This document shows positions 44,751-54,106 of a stretch of DNA of 64,000 nucleotides, in pieces; position 1 is the stretch's first letter; the number at the start of each line of letters is the position of its first letter. Both the position numbers and the translations under genes were made by a program. The notes beneath the pieces are model-generated. The model was not told the DNA's origin, made no database searches, and saw only the letters and a list, made by a program, of their open reading frames with translations. Source of the stretch: Alkalicoccobacillus plakortidis (GTDB taxonomy: Bacteria > Bacillota > Bacilli > Bacillales > Bacillaceae_D); NCBI RefSeq assembly GCF_023703085.1, contig NZ_JAMQJY010000001.1, forward strand, positions 2,666,001-2,730,000. The letters run 5' to 3'.

Positions 44751-45611
44751 ATGAAGCTTGTGGTGGGAGAATGTGTTACGAGAAACTCTTATCAGAACGA
44801 TATGCTGTTTCGTATTCTTGAAATTACGAATCAAACAGCAATGCTTGCAGGAGAAGAGATGAGGCTACTGGCAGATGCTCCTCTTGACGATCTGCAGGTT
44901 GTCTCTGATACAGATAAACGAAAAAGAAGGCAGCAAGGCAAAGAAAAAGAAGATGTTTCATACCGGTTGTTTCGCCAGGATGCAAAGTTAATGAAGAAAC
45001 GAAATGAGTATGCCGCTACGTCGGGGTATGAAGCGGATGCGACATTTTTTGAATTAAGAGGACGTGTCCTTCATCTTGATGGAGACGCTTTTTATCTTCA
45101 ACGATGCACAGAGCTTTATGAGCGGTTTGGTGTACCGGTATATGGTGTACATCTGGATGAGAAAAAAATGCCAGATCAGATTGCATCACTACTTGATATG
45201 GTTCAGCCAGATATTGTAGTGATCACAGGACACGATGCGTACCTCCATGATAGAGGTGAACGGGATGATTTGCGTGCCTATCGACATACAAAGTACTTTG
45301 CCGAATGTGTGCGAATTGCTCGTAAACATTGTTCTCACAGAGATGAACTCATTATTTTTGCCGGAGCCTGTCAGTCTCATTTTGAAACATTAATTAAAGC
45401 AGGTGCAAACTTCGCAAGTTCTCCGGACCGAATTAATATACATGCATTGGACCCAGTTTATATCGCTGCAAAGGTTAGTCGTACCTCGTATATGGACGCG
45501 ATTAAGCTCTGGGAGGTATTACGTAATACCATCACTGGCGAGGGTGGTGTTGGAGGCATTGAAACAAAAGGTATCATGCGTTTGGGCATGCCTTTAAAGG
45601 AATCTGAATAA
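44751..45611 (+). CDS. yabG: Sporulation-specific cysteine protease YabG
   Basis: YabG is made in the mother cell and processes spore coat proteins so they can be cross-linked. The 286-residue product follows AGGAGGGGGCGG. Family features are the N-terminal VGECVTRNSYQNDMLFRI, a central Lys/Arg/Glu-rich stretch, VITGHDAY, and the conserved FAGACQSHFE with the probable catalytic Cys, then FASSPDRINIHALDP. A sigK-type promoter would be expected in the short gap after ksgA, but I could not define one by eye. Confidence 0.94.
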   Translation: MKLVVGECVTRNSYQNDMLFRILEITNQTAMLAGEEMRLLADAPLDDLQVVSDTDKRKRRQQGKEKEDVSYRLFRQDAKLMKKRNEYAATSGYEADATFFELRGRVLHLDGDAFYLQRCTELYERFGVPVYGVHLDEKKMPDQIASLLDMVQPDIVVITGHDAYLHDRGERDDLRAYRHTKYFAECVRIARKHCSHRDELIIFAGACQSHFETLIKAGANFASSPDRINIHALDPVYIAAKVSRTSYMDAIKLWEVLRNTITGEGGVGGIETKGIMRLGMPLKESE

Positions 45612-45617
45612 TACGAA

Positions 45618-45658
45618 GCACCTCATGTGGATTATGACTGCAATCGTGAGGTGTTTTT
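45618..45658 (+). terminator. Terminator after yabG
   Basis: CACCTCA (45619-45625) pairs with TGAGGTG (45647-45653), with inner ATT/AAT pairing, then a T-run. Confidence 0.78.
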
Positions 45659-45749
45659 GTGGTTGTCCAAGATTTATACATATTATTCGACAAAAGGGAC
45701 ATTCTAAACGTATCTAATAGTTGGAAGATTCTTTTTTTGTGCAAAAACG

Positions 45750-45819
45750 TTGACATGTCAGAGATGACATTGTTATAATTAAAAATTTATTTGACGAATT
45801 GTGACGATTGTGTTATGAT
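45750..45819 (+). promoter_or_regulatory. Two tandem sigA promoters of veg
   Basis: P1: TTGACA (45750-45755), 18 bp, TATAAT (45774-45779), with both hexamers at consensus. P2: TTGACG (45791-45796), 17 bp, TATGAT (45814-45819). veg is among the most strongly transcribed B. subtilis genes and its promoter arrangement is classic. Confidence 0.88.
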
Positions 45820-45845
45820 GAGCAAATAGTGAGGTGGGTGTCAGG

Positions 45846-46118
45846 ATGGCAAAAACGTTGATTGATATCAAGCGAACACTGGATGCAAATGTTGGAAAGC
45901 GTATTACCATTAAGGCAAATGGCGGTCGTCGCAAAACCATGGAACGTTCTGGACTCTTAGAAGAAACGTATCCATCAGTATTTATTGTTAAGCTCGATGA
46001 AGACGATAATGCGTTTGAGCGAGTATCTTACAGCTATGCAGATGTATTAACTCAAACTGTTGAACTTCTTTTATCCGAAACAGAAGAAGGAGACAGTGAG
46101 GTAGCACTTAACGCCTAA
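45846..46118 (+). CDS. veg: Veg protein
   Basis: Veg is a small, highly expressed protein that promotes biofilm matrix gene expression by countering SinR in B. subtilis. The start ATG 45846 is set by GAGGTGGG upstream; GTG 45834 sits within that site. The 90-residue product has the family core [20 protein letters not shown] and [14 protein letters not shown]. It is monocistronic, with strong promoters and its own terminator. Confidence 0.95.
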   Translation: MAKTLIDIKRTLDANVGKRITIKANGGRRKTMERSGLLEETYPSVFIVKLDEDDNAFERVSYSYADVLTQTVELLLSETEEGDSEVALNA

Positions 46119-46140
46119 CATCATGACAAGACCTAATAAC

Positions 46141-46177
46141 GTGACTTTCTGTAAGATACAGGAAGTCATATTTTTTT
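46141..46177 (+). terminator. Terminator after veg
   Basis: GTGACTTTCTGT pairs with ACAGGAAGTCAT (G-T pairs allowed) around a 5-base loop, then seven T. Confidence 0.85.
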
Positions 46178-46233
46178 GTTTTTAAAGCAAACTAATAACG
46201 CTGCCGTAAAATTTCTTAAGGGAGATGTTCCGG

Positions 46234-46419
46234 ATGAGCAGAAGACGCGGAGTCATGTCTGATCGATTGAAAGTGGAACTAGCAAAAGAGCTTGGTTTTT
46301 ACGAAACAGTTGAGAAAGAAGGCTGGGGCGGCATCCGTGCCAGAGATGCAGGGAATATGGTGAAACGAGCGATTGAAATCGCAGAAAACCAATTGGCAAA
46401 CGAACAAAACTCTAGATAA
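46234..46419 (+). CDS. sspF: Small acid-soluble spore protein, alpha/beta type, SspF family
   Basis: This protein coats and protects DNA in the spore. The start ATG 46234 is chosen because AAGGGAG (46218-46224) is 9 bases from it and directly abuts the earlier ATG 46225. The 61-residue product has the SspF signatures [38 protein letters not shown]. It is expected to be sigG-controlled, but I do not see a clear promoter match. The gene lies between veg and ispE, as in B. subtilis. Confidence 0.94.
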   Translation: MSRRRGVMSDRLKVELAKELGFYETVEKEGWGGIRARDAGNMVKRAIEIAENQLANEQNSR

Positions 46420-46432
46420 CAAAAGCGGCAGC

Positions 46433-46472
46433 AAGAGCAGTCTCAAGTATTTTGGGACTGCTCTTTTTTTTG
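46433..46472 (+). terminator. Terminator after sspF
   Basis: AAGAGCAGTC (46433-46442) pairs with GACTGCTCTT (46456-46465) and is followed by a T-run. Confidence 0.88.
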
Positions 46473-46543
46473 TAGGTTTAAGAACTCAAAGTCTCGGGAA
46501 TACTAAGTCTAACAAACTACTAATAGATTAGGAGGTTAAGTCA

Positions 46544-46636
46544 ATGAGTTTAAAGGAGTATATTGAGTCCATTAATGAGATGCTCGAAAATGCAAAAGAA
46601 GAAGGGCAACTAACTGTAAATGACAGCTCTAAATAA
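46544..46636 (+). CDS. Small ORF of 30 residues with a strong ribosome-binding site
   Basis: This is a short unannotated-looking gene between sspF and ispE. AGGAGGT lies 7 bases before ATG 46544, one of the best sites in the window. The product begins MSLKEYIESINEML, continues ENAKEEGQLTVND, and is acidic, amphipathic and probably helical, with no membrane segment. A weak terminator-like AACC/GGTT hairpin with a T-run follows near 46683-46710. I know no family for it. The good initiation site and flanking terminators favour a real small protein, but length alone cannot exclude chance. Confidence 0.5.
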   Translation: MSLKEYIESINEMLENAKEEGQLTVNDSSK

Positions 46637-46802
46637 TCGTTTAGACTTGTTACTTAACCAGACTTATACATCGTTCTACATAGGAAACCTCTTTTATTTT
46701 AGGGGTTTTTTATTTTGTGCTAAAGCAAGAAATGGATATGAGGTGGTATGTTCAGAGAACTAGTGATAAAATAGCGTAAGCATAACTATAGAAGGTGAAG
46801 AC

Positions 46803-47696
46803 GTGAAATGTTCAGTAAAAGCACCGGCAAAAATTAATCTCTCTCTTGATGTGTTAGGAAAAAGAGCGGACGGTTATCATGAAGTAGAAATGATTATGAC
46901 AACGGTTGATTTAGCAGATCGAATTGATTTAGTAGAAACGGCTGATCAGCGGATTACTCTAGAAGTATCAGAAGGCTTTATTCCGAGTGACCATCGTAAC
47001 TTAGCTTGGCAGGCAGGAGATCTGCTGCAAAAGCGGTACAAGGTCAAAAAAGGAGCACATATCTACATTACAAAGCGAATCCCAGTTGCTGCAGGTTTGG
47101 CAGGTGGGAGCAGTGATGCTGCCGCTACTTTAAGAGGCTTAAATGAATTATGGGGTCTTGGACTCTCATTAGATGAATTAGCTAAGCTTGGTGGCGAAAT
47201 TGGATCGGATGTTCCTTTCTGTGTGTATGGAGGTACAGCTATCGCAACAGGTAGAGGAGAAATTATCCGTCATATTGATGCTCCACCACCATTCTGGGTC
47301 ATTTTGGCTAAACCTCCTACTGGTGTATCGACTGCAGATATCTATCGTGCCTTAAAGCCAGACTCTATTACACATCCGGATACAAAAGGTATGGAAGAAG
47401 CGATTCGTACACAGAATTTTGAGCAGATCTGTGGCTTGCTGCATAATGTGCTCGAATCAGTCACACTTGATCTATATCCTGAAGTAGACAAAATTAAGAA
47501 ACAAATGCAGAAGTTTGGGGCAGATGGAGTCTTGATGAGCGGAAGTGGTCCTACGGTTTTTGGACTGGTTGCAAAGGAATCCAGATTAAACAGGATTTAC
47601 AACGGCTTAAGAGGCTTCTGTGACGATGTACATGCAGTGCGTTTAATTCGTTCGGGCAACACTTGCTTAAAACCGGACAAAGATGGTATGTTATAA
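46803..47696 (+). CDS. ispE: 4-diphosphocytidyl-2-C-methyl-D-erythritol kinase
   Basis: IspE phosphorylates CDP-methylerythritol in the non-mevalonate isoprenoid pathway. The GTG start follows AGAAGGTG. The 297-residue product is a GHMP kinase, with [11 protein letters not shown] at the N-terminus and the ATP-binding glycine-rich [19 protein letters not shown] (near residue 95). GSDVPFC and the late glycine motif [12 protein letters not shown] complete the family pattern. It is 29 bp before purR. Confidence 0.96.
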   Translation: MKCSVKAPAKINLSLDVLGKRADGYHEVEMIMTTVDLADRIDLVETADQRITLEVSEGFIPSDHRNLAWQAGDLLQKRYKVKKGAHIYITKRIPVAAGLAGGSSDAAATLRGLNELWGLGLSLDELAKLGGEIGSDVPFCVYGGTAIATGRGEIIRHIDAPPPFWVILAKPPTGVSTADIYRALKPDSITHPDTKGMEEAIRTQNFEQICGLLHNVLESVTLDLYPEVDKIKKQMQKFGADGVLMSGSGPTVFGLVAKESRLNRIYNGLRGFCDDVHAVRLIRSGNTCLKPDKDGML

Positions 47697-47725
47697 CTAA
47701 TTATTCGGTTTTTGGCGGAGGTACT

Positions 47726-48565
47726 ATGAAAAAACTTAAACGAAGTGGTCGCCTGGTAGATATGACGTATTTCTTATTACAGCACCCTCATGAAGTCATT
47801 TCCCTCTCTCACTTCTCTCTGCGATATCATTCGGCAAAATCTTCAATCAGTGAAGATTTGGTTATTGTAAAAGAGATTTTTGAAGAAGAGGGTTATGGCT
47901 CTTTATTAACGATCCCTGGCGCTAGTGGTGGGGTGACTTTTATCCCCAGAATGAATAACAAGGATGCAACGGAATTGGTAGATAAGCTCATCTCTCAATT
48001 ATCGGATCCAGAACGTATTTTGCCTGGTGGGTATCTATATATGATGGACTTGCTAGGAAATCCTCGGCTTATGCACGAAATTGGCCGGTTGTTTGCTTCT
48101 GTTTTGGCAGATAAACAAATCGATGCTGTTCTAACAGTCGCAACAAAAGGAATTCCACTTGCATATGCTGTTGGGCATTATTTAGATGTGCCAGTTCGTA
48201 TTGTGAGAAGAGACCTTCGTGTAATGGAAGGTTCCATGGTAAGTATTAATTATGTGTCAGGTTCATCGAAGCGTGTGCAGACGATGACGTTGGCTAGACG
48301 TAGCTTAACACCTGGGGCCAGAGTATTTGTCATTGATGACTTTATGAAGGTTGGCGGAACACTTAAAGGAATGGTGGATCTGTTAGAAGAGTTTGATGCT
48401 GATCTCGTAGCCGTAGGAGTCCTTACAGAATCAGTTGGAGTTGAAGAGCGACTCATTGAGGACTATATCTCAATTACGCGATTAAGTGAAATGAATATTC
48501 GTGATCGCACGATTAAAATAGAAGCAGGTAACGTTCTAGACAAAGTAGAAAATCAACAACCCTAA
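47726..48565 (+). CDS. purR: Purine operon repressor PurR
   Basis: PurR represses purine biosynthesis and transport genes; PRPP binding relieves DNA binding. The start ATG 47726 follows GCGGAGG; the frame opens upstream into ispE but that part is not used. The 279-residue product has an N-terminal winged helix (KKLKRSGRLVDMTYFLL) and a phosphoribosyltransferase-like domain. The PRPP loop is FVIDDFMKVGGT (near residue 205). It is followed 12 bp later by ridA, as in B. subtilis purR-yabJ. Confidence 0.96.
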   Translation: MKKLKRSGRLVDMTYFLLQHPHEVISLSHFSLRYHSAKSSISEDLVIVKEIFEEEGYGSLLTIPGASGGVTFIPRMNNKDATELVDKLISQLSDPERILPGGYLYMMDLLGNPRLMHEIGRLFASVLADKQIDAVLTVATKGIPLAYAVGHYLDVPVRIVRRDLRVMEGSMVSINYVSGSSKRVQTMTLARRSLTPGARVFVIDDFMKVGGTLKGMVDLLEEFDADLVAVGVLTESVGVEERLIEDYISITRLSEMNIRDRTIKIEAGNVLDKVENQQP

Positions 48566-48577
48566 GGAGGAAACAAG

Positions 48578-48951
48578 ATGAAAACTGTTTATACAAACCA
48601 AGCACCAGAAGCAATTGGACCTTACTCTCAAGGGGTTATTGTCAATAATTTGTTTTATAGCTCAGGACAAATTCCTTTGAAGCCGAATGGTGAATTACTT
48701 GAAGGAAATGTGCAAGAGCAAACCCATCAAGTTTTTGCTAATCTCAAAGCTGTCCTGGCAGAAGCAGGTTCCTCTTTAGACTCAGTTGTAAAAGCAACGG
48801 TTTTTATTAAAAACATGGACGAGTTTCCTCTTATTAATGAAGTATATGGGACATACTTTGATACACATAAACAGCTAGATCTTGTGTGGAAGTGGCAAGA
48901 CTGCCTAAAGACGTTTTAATTGAAATTGAAGTCATTGCACTAGTCAAATAA
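48578..48951 (+). CDS. ridA: Reactive intermediate/imine deaminase RidA (YabJ; frame interrupted by one missing base)
   Basis: RidA hydrolyses toxic enamine/imine intermediates released by PLP enzymes. The N-terminal part ([28 protein letters not shown]) is intact. Near 48870 the sequence AAACAGCT lacks one C; restoring CCAGC gives [18 protein letters not shown] with the conserved arginine and glutamate of the active site, ending in [10 protein letters not shown]. As written, it stops at 48919. The corrected length is 124 residues, as in the family. This is the only case where the GCTGG/CCAGC-associated change is a deletion. A strong terminator follows. Confidence 0.93.
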
Positions 48952-48968
48952 GCGTTAGACAATAAGTG

Positions 48969-49014
48969 AAAATGGCGAAACGAACATCTTTGTTCGTTTC
49001 GCCATTTTTTTATT
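48969..49014 (+). terminator. Terminator after ridA
   Basis: A perfect 18-bp stem (AAAATGGCGAAACGAACA with its complement, loop of 4 bases) followed by T-rich sequence. Confidence 0.94.
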
Positions 49015-49048
49015 TTGTGCCGAGGTGTGCTGCGGGAGGGGCGGGGTT

Positions 49049-49261
49049 TCTTGCTAAGTAGAGTGTTCTCTTGATGAAAGTAGATAAGTTCTTGCTAAAC
49101 GGAGCTGCCTCTTGAAGAAAGTACTAAAGATCTTGGTAATCAGCTGTGGCTCTTGCTACAAAGGGGGTCGGTCTTGCCAAACGGAGCTTCCTTTTAAAAA
49201 AGAATCAAAGTTCTCGATAACGCAATCTATCTGTTGGCAAAACCTCCTCAATCCCTTCTAG
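49049..49261 (-). repeat. Phased repeat array, TCTTG core every 20-21 bp (array 2)
   Basis: The 495-bp gap between ridA and spoVG holds a second copy of the phased-repeat family, in the opposite orientation to array 1. TCTTG starts at 49049, 49069, 49090, 49110, 49131, 49151 and 49172 (steps 20, 21, 20, 21, 20, 21). Degenerate units follow near 49192, 49212 and 49232, with drift after that. The best units read TCTTGCTAAACGGAGCTGCC and TCTTGCCAAACGGAGCTTCC. Reverse-complemented array 1 units begin the same way (TCTTGGT or TCTTGCTA). No gene is present. Confidence 0.85.
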
Positions 49262-49378
49262 CAAAGCAAAAACAACCCACCAACTTAACTCGTCAGTCCC
49301 CAAAAAAACGCGGTTCGACTAATTTCGTGGTAAAAATGGATATTTTAAACGTATTTTTTTAAATTTTTCATATTTTTA

Positions 49379-49407
49379 GAAGGAAAACGCATACTTACAG
49401 CGAAATA
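49379..49407 (+). promoter_or_regulatory. sigH-like promoter of spoVG
   Basis: GAAGGAAAAC (49379-49388), about 10 bp, then AGCGAAATA (49399-49407) resembles the sigH pattern RNAGGAAWWW-N11/12-RNNGAATWW, one base short in spacing with one mismatch in the -10. spoVG is the classic sigH and AbrB target. The upstream A/T-rich tract (49335-49378) is a plausible AbrB region. Confidence 0.5.
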
Positions 49408-49446
49408 AATGAGTAGCAAGAAATGATTTAACGGAGGGATGGCTAC

Positions 49447-49740
49447 ATGGAGATCACAGATGTCAGACTACGCCGCGTACAAACTGACGGACGTATGAGG
49501 GCGATTGCTTCAATAACGATGGATTTTGAATTTGTGGTTCATGATATCCGCGTTATTGATGGGAATAACGGTTTGTTTGTAGCGATGCCTAGTAAACGGA
49601 CACCGGAGGGTGAATTTAGAGATATTGCTCATCCGATTTCTTCAAAAACGAGGGATAAAATTCAGGATGCTGTCCTGAAAGAGTTTGAAAGAGTTGGAGC
49701 AGCGGAGGAAGCCTCTCTTGAAGAGGCTGGTGCTTCTTAA
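49447..49740 (+). CDS. spoVG: Septation/sporulation regulator SpoVG
   Basis: SpoVG is a small nucleic-acid-binding regulator affecting asymmetric division and many envelope traits. The 97-residue product starts behind ACGGAGGGATGG. It shows [41 protein letters not shown] (split here only for length) and the [16 protein letters not shown] helix. It is monocistronic, with a sigH-like promoter and terminator. Confidence 0.97.
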   Translation: MEITDVRLRRVQTDGRMRAIASITMDFEFVVHDIRVIDGNNGLFVAMPSKRTPEGEFRDIAHPISSKTRDKIQDAVLKEFERVGAAEEASLEEAGAS

Positions 49741-49753
49741 TTCATTCAGTGTG

Positions 49754-49784
49754 AGCTACTGCTTCTATGCAGTAGCTTTTTTTG
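49754..49784 (+). terminator. Terminator after spoVG
   Basis: AGCTACTGC (49754-49762) pairs with GCAGTAGCT (49769-49777) around a 6-base loop, then a T-run. Confidence 0.92.
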
Positions 49785-49909
49785 TGTTATAAATCAACAG
49801 GGACTAAGGCAGTAACAATATATCCCTGTTGAAATAGGTCGATCTTTCCTTGAAATGACCTGATATTTAGGATATATTCGTAAGGGATATAGAAGATGGG
49901 GAGGAAGCT

Positions 49910-51271
49910 ATGAGTAATCGTTATGCGGTGATTTTAGCAGCGGGCCAAGGAACGCGAATGAAATCAAAGCTTTATAAAGTACTTCATCCAGTTTGTGGAA
50001 AGCCTATGGTTCAACATGTATCAGATGCGCTTGGGCAAGTTGGATTTGATGAGACTGTTATTGTAGTGGGACACGGAGCTGAAGCTGTTCAAGCTCAATT
50101 AGGCGATGACATGCATTATGTGTTGCAATCTGAGCAGCTTGGTACAGGTCATGCTGTACTTCAGGCAGATGAACTTTTGAAGGATAAAAAAGGGATCACG
50201 GTTGTTCTCGCAGGAGACACACCATTATTAACTGGTGAAACCATTGATGCGTTAATTGAGGAGCATCATGCTAAACAGGCTAAGATTACAGTATTAACAG
50301 CCCTTGCTGAGGATCCAACAGGTTACGGCAGGGTCATTCGTGATGCCAATGGACTTGTTGAGCGTGTTGTGGAACATAAGGATGCTACTGCTGAAGAACA
50401 GAAAGTATGTGAGATTAACACAAGTACGTATTGCTTTGATAATGAGCTATTGTTTCAAGCATTAAAAAAAGTCGGAAATGACAATGCTCAGGGTGAGTAT
50501 TATCTCCCTGATGTTATTGAAATTCTGCAGAAGCAAGGGGAAATTATTGCAGCCTATCAGTCACCATCTTTTTCAGAAACGCTTGGTGTAAATGATCGAG
50601 TTGCATTATCTCAGGCAGAAGCGATTATGAAAGAGCGGACAAATGAAAAGTGGATGCGTGCTGGTGTGACGATTGTTGATCCAACACAAACCTACATTTC
50701 ACCTGATGCACGTATTGGTCAAGATACAGTCATCTATCCCGGTGTCTCTATTCAGGGGACGAGTATTATTGGTTCTGAATGTGTCATTGGGGCAAATAGT
50801 GAGATTCTTAATAGTACCCTAGCAGATTACGTAGAGGTTAAGCAGTCAGTCATCCATGACAGCACAGTTGCAGAACATGTCACAATTGGGCCGTTTGCTC
50901 ATATTAGACCAGGCTCAGTGCTTGGGGAAGATGTTCGGATTGGTAACTTTGTTGAAGTGAAAAAATCCACTCTCGCAAAAGGAACGAAAGCAGCGCACCT
51001 TAGTTATGTTGGCGATGCAGAGGTTGGAGAGAATGTGAATTTGGGCTGTGGTACGATTACAGTGAATTATGATGGGGTAAATAAATATAAAACAACCATT
51101 GACGATGGTGCATTCATAGGCAGTAACTCTAATCTCGTTGCACCAGTTCATATTGGTGAAAATGCATTAGTGGCAGCTGGTTCTACTATTACAAAAGATG
51201 TACCGCATCAAGCGTTATCGATTGCACGTGCAAGACAGGTAAACAAAGAAAACTACAAAAAATCTAACTGA
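49910..51271 (+). CDS. glmU: Bifunctional UDP-GlcNAc pyrophosphorylase / glucosamine-1-phosphate acetyltransferase
   Basis: GlmU makes UDP-GlcNAc, the entry precursor of peptidoglycan and teichoic acids. The 453-residue product has the nucleotidyltransferase motif [12 protein letters not shown] at residue 8, then [10 protein letters not shown] and VLAGDTPLL in the pyrophosphorylase half. A left-handed beta-helix acetyltransferase half follows (hexapeptide repeats; [41 protein letters not shown]). It starts behind GGGAGGAAGC and is 29 bp before prs. Confidence 0.97.
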   Translation: MSNRYAVILAAGQGTRMKSKLYKVLHPVCGKPMVQHVSDALGQVGFDETVIVVGHGAEAVQAQLGDDMHYVLQSEQLGTGHAVLQADELLKDKKGITVVLAGDTPLLTGETIDALIEEHHAKQAKITVLTALAEDPTGYGRVIRDANGLVERVVEHKDATAEEQKVCEINTSTYCFDNELLFQALKKVGNDNAQGEYYLPDVIEILQKQGEIIAAYQSPSFSETLGVNDRVALSQAEAIMKERTNEKWMRAGVTIVDPTQTYISPDARIGQDTVIYPGVSIQGTSIIGSECVIGANSEILNSTLADYVEVKQSVIHDSTVAEHVTIGPFAHIRPGSVLGEDVRIGNFVEVKKSTLAKGTKAAHLSYVGDAEVGENVNLGCGTITVNYDGVNKYKTTIDDGAFIGSNSNLVAPVHIGENALVAAGSTITKDVPHQALSIARARQVNKENYKKSN

Positions 51272-51300
51272 TTCAACTAATGTGTGGAGGGTACAAAAAA

Positions 51301-52251
51301 ATGGCGAAGTATGGTGATCCAAGCTTAAAGGTTTTTACACTGAATTCAAATAAAGATCTGGCCCAAGAGATAACAGAAAATATTGGCGTCTCGTTAGGGA
51401 AGAACTCTGTTATGCGTTTTAGTGACGGAGAAGTACAGATTAATATTGAAGAAAGTATTCGTGGGTGTGATATTTACTTAATCCAATCCACATCTGCTCC
51501 TGCTAATGAACATATTATGGAGCTTCTTATCATGATAGATGCCCTTAAGCGTGCTTCGGCAAAAACTATTAACATTGTGCTTCCTTACTACGGTTATGGA
51601 CGTCAGGACCGCAAAGCACGTGCACGTGAACCTATCACGGCTAAGCTTGTTGCGAACCTTTTAGAGACAGCTGGAGCAACACGTGTATTAACAGTGGATC
51701 TTCATGCTACACAAATCCAAGGATTCTTTGATATCCCAGTTGACCAATTAATGGGTGTACCAATTTTATCTGATTACTTTAATGATAAGCAGCTTGATGA
51801 CGTGGTTGTTGTTTCTCCAGATCACGGTGGTGTGGTACGAGCGAGAAAAATGGCAGATCGTCTTAAAACACCAATTGCGATAATTGATAAAAGAAGACCG
51901 AAACCAAATGTATCTGAAGTCATGAATATTGTAGGGAACATTGAAGGAAAAACATGTATCATTATCGATGATATCATCGATACAGCGGGTACAATCACAC
52001 TTGCGGCAAATGCGTTGGTTGAGTACGGTGCAAAGGAAGTGTATGCATGCTGTACGCACCCTGTTCTTTCTGGTCCGGCTATTGAACGTATCCGTAATTC
52101 AAAGATTAAAGAACTAGTTGTAACAAACACAATCGCGTTAAAAGAAGAGCAACAAATTGATAAGATTACATCGTTGTCAGTTGCTCCATTGCTTGCAGAA
52201 GCTATTATCCGTGTACACGAGAACTCTTCTGTTAGTACGCTGTTTGATTGA
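51301..52251 (+). CDS. prs: Ribose-phosphate pyrophosphokinase (PRPP synthase)
   Basis: This enzyme makes PRPP from ribose-5-phosphate and ATP for purine, pyrimidine, His and Trp synthesis. The start ATG 51301 follows GTGGAGGGT; the frame opens 21 bp earlier but that ATG lies upstream of the site. The 316-residue product shows [16 protein letters not shown], the divalent-cation site [15 protein letters not shown] and the PRPP loop [12 protein letters not shown]. The glmU-prs-ctc order is conserved. Confidence 0.97.
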   Translation: MAKYGDPSLKVFTLNSNKDLAQEITENIGVSLGKNSVMRFSDGEVQINIEESIRGCDIYLIQSTSAPANEHIMELLIMIDALKRASAKTINIVLPYYGYGRQDRKARAREPITAKLVANLLETAGATRVLTVDLHATQIQGFFDIPVDQLMGVPILSDYFNDKQLDDVVVVSPDHGGVVRARKMADRLKTPIAIIDKRRPKPNVSEVMNIVGNIEGKTCIIIDDIIDTAGTITLAANALVEYGAKEVYACCTHPVLSGPAIERIRNSKIKELVVTNTIALKEEQQIDKITSLSVAPLLAEAIIRVHENSSVSTLFD

Positions 52252-52352
52252 TACTCAAGTAAAAGTTCAACGTTTTTTTGCAAAGTCGGTTTGAAACGTT
52301 ATGTTTAGGGGAACACATACAATAGAGTGTAATCTAATCAGAGGTGATAATG

Positions 52353-53004
52353 ATGGCAGTATTAAAAGCAGAAAAACGTACAGATATGAGAGGATCAGGA
52401 ACTAGAAAGGTTCGCAACGCAGGATTTGTACCGGGAGTATTATACGGTAACAAAGTAGATGCAACACCAGTTTCCGTTGAAAGTGTAGATTTTCTAAAAA
52501 CGATTCGTGAGGTTGGCCGTAACGGTTTATTCTCACTTGAAGTTAAAGGCGGTAAAAAACACCAGGTCATGGTGCAGGAAGTACAAACAGATCCATTAAA
52601 AGATTCATTTGTTCACATCGACTTTTTTGAAGTAGATATGAAGTCAGAGATGGATGCAGATGTTCCAGTTCGTCTAGAAGGTGAAGCTCCGGGTGTTAAA
52701 GAAGGTGGAGTACTTGCTCAACTGAAGCATGAAATCAGCGTGAAGTGTCTTCCAAGCTGACATTCCTGAAGAAGTTGTCGTAGACGTATCTGAGCTTAAT
52801 ATCGGTGATGGAATTACGGTAGCAGATATCAAAGCATCCATTTCGGTTGATGTATCAAGTGAAGATGAAGAAACAATCGTAACAGTACAACCACCAACTG
52901 TTGAGCCAGATCCAGAAGAAGAAACAGAAGAAGATGTTTCTGCTGATCAAGTAGAAGCAACGGAAGAACGTAAAGATGAAAATAAGGATGGTCGAGTAGA
53001 GTAA
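52353..53004 (+). CDS. ctc: Ribosomal protein bL25/general stress protein Ctc (frame interrupted by one extra base)
   Basis: Ctc is the long form of ribosomal protein L25, which binds 5S rRNA and is stress-induced. The start ATG 52353 is spaced 7 bases from AGAGGTG. The N-terminal L25 domain (LKAEKRTDMRGSGTRKVR, GFVPGVLYG) is intact. At CCAAGC (52752-52757) removing one A restores CCAGC and reads KCLPADIPEEVVVDVSELN, leading into the C-terminal TL5 domain and an acidic tail. As written, it stops at 52760. The corrected length is 216 residues. Confidence 0.93.
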
Positions 53005-53017
53005 TTCGATCTCTCCC

Positions 53018-53049
53018 AAAAGGTATAGCCATTATGGTTATACCTTTTT
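53018..53049 (+). terminator. Terminator after ctc
   Basis: AAAAGGTATA pairs with TATACCTTTT, with an inner CCA/TGG pairing, then T-rich. It lies in the leader of pth. Confidence 0.8.
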
Positions 53050-53081
53050 CGGGAGTATTATTGTTAGGGAGCAGGGTGAAT

Positions 53082-53639
53082 ATGAAGCTTATAGTAGGAC
53101 TTGGTAATCCAGGATCAAAATATCCTGGAACACGACATAATATTGGGTTTGATATCCTTGACTATACAGCCAAGGAATTAGACATTGAACTTAATCAATC
53201 AAAGTTTAAAGGTGTATTTGGTACATACCTTCATAAAGGTGAAAAAATAATTTTCTTAAAACCACTAACATACATGAATTTATCGGGAGAGTCGGTTGCT
53301 CCCTTATTAAACTATTACAATATTCCTCTAGAGAATTTGCTTGTAGTGTATGATGATCTAGATTTGCCTGCGGGTAAGATTCGTTTGCGTCAAAAAGGAA
53401 GCGTTGGTGGACATAACGGAATCAAGTCACTAATCTCACATCTAGGTACAAATGAGTTTAATCGAATTCGGGTTGGCATCGATCGACCTGCTCCAGGTCA
53501 TCAGATTATTGACTATGTACTTGGCGGATATCGTCCTGAAGAGAAGCAAGACATTCAAGATTCGATTGAACAGTCGTCAAAGGCAATAGAAGCGTGGTTT
53601 GATAAACCGTTTCTAGAGGTCATGAATACATTTAATTAA
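53082..53639 (+). CDS. pth: Peptidyl-tRNA hydrolase
   Basis: Pth (SpoVC) recycles tRNA from prematurely released peptidyl-tRNA and is essential. The start ATG 53082 follows GGGAGCAGGGTG; upstream codons overlap the ctc terminator. The 185-residue product shows LIVGLGNPGSKYPGTRHNIG (Asn and catalytic His), FLKPLTYMNLSG, VYDDLDLPAGKIRLR and KGSVGGHNGIKSL. Confidence 0.97.
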   Translation: MKLIVGLGNPGSKYPGTRHNIGFDILDYTAKELDIELNQSKFKGVFGTYLHKGEKIIFLKPLTYMNLSGESVAPLLNYYNIPLENLLVVYDDLDLPAGKIRLRQKGSVGGHNGIKSLISHLGTNEFNRIRVGIDRPAPGHQIIDYVLGGYRPEEKQDIQDSIEQSSKAIEAWFDKPFLEVMNTFN

Positions 53640-53715
53640 GCAACCTGTATAGCTCCTTTTGCCTCGGCTTATACTAACGGTAAGCAGAATGATGGCAAAA
53701 GAGGTGAATATATAT

Positions 53716-53943
53716 ATGGCTGTTCATTACACGTGCAAACATTGCCAGTCAGAGATGGGCACTCTTTCACAAACCGTTGAATCCGTTGACCTTGGAATTG
53801 ATGTACTAGACACCGATCACCGCGCGGAAGTATTGACATATGGTGATAACGGTGATATACATGTGAGAGCAATATGTGAGCATTGCCACGAGGCACTCAC
53901 CCGAAATCCGGCACTATATGAATTAGATTCTTTTATTCAGTAA
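53716..53943 (+). CDS. fin: Anti-sigma-F factor Fin
   Basis: Fin (YabK) binds RNA polymerase and helps switch the forespore from sigF to sigG. The start ATG 53716 follows GAGGTGAA. The 75-residue product has two CxxC pairs, CKHC near residue 7 and CEHC near residue 57, forming a zinc ribbon, and is otherwise acidic. The position between pth and mfd is conserved. Confidence 0.93.
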   Translation: MAVHYTCKHCQSEMGTLSQTVESVDLGIDVLDTDHRAEVLTYGDNGDIHVRAICEHCHEALTRNPALYELDSFIQ

Positions 53944-53967
53944 TGCATGATGATTAACATACATGAA

Positions 53968-53996
53968 GCTTTGGCGGGTTGTGCCAAAGCGTTTTT
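53968..53996 (+). terminator. Terminator after fin
   Basis: GCTTTGGC (53968-53975) pairs with GCCAAAGC (53983-53990), followed by GTTTTT. Confidence 0.8.
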
Positions 53997-54106
53997 CTAT
54001 TCAAAATAGCGTTATCATTGTCATAAGATTGAAGAAGTATGAGTAGCAATAAATAGAAGTGTGCACAAACCATTTATATAAGGTTTTAAGAAACAGGGGG
54101 ATCCAG

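Noticed and set aside
49181..49290. Extending array 2 as regular to the spoVG promoter
   Set aside because: After about 49240 the 20-21 bp phase is lost and matches are no better than chance.
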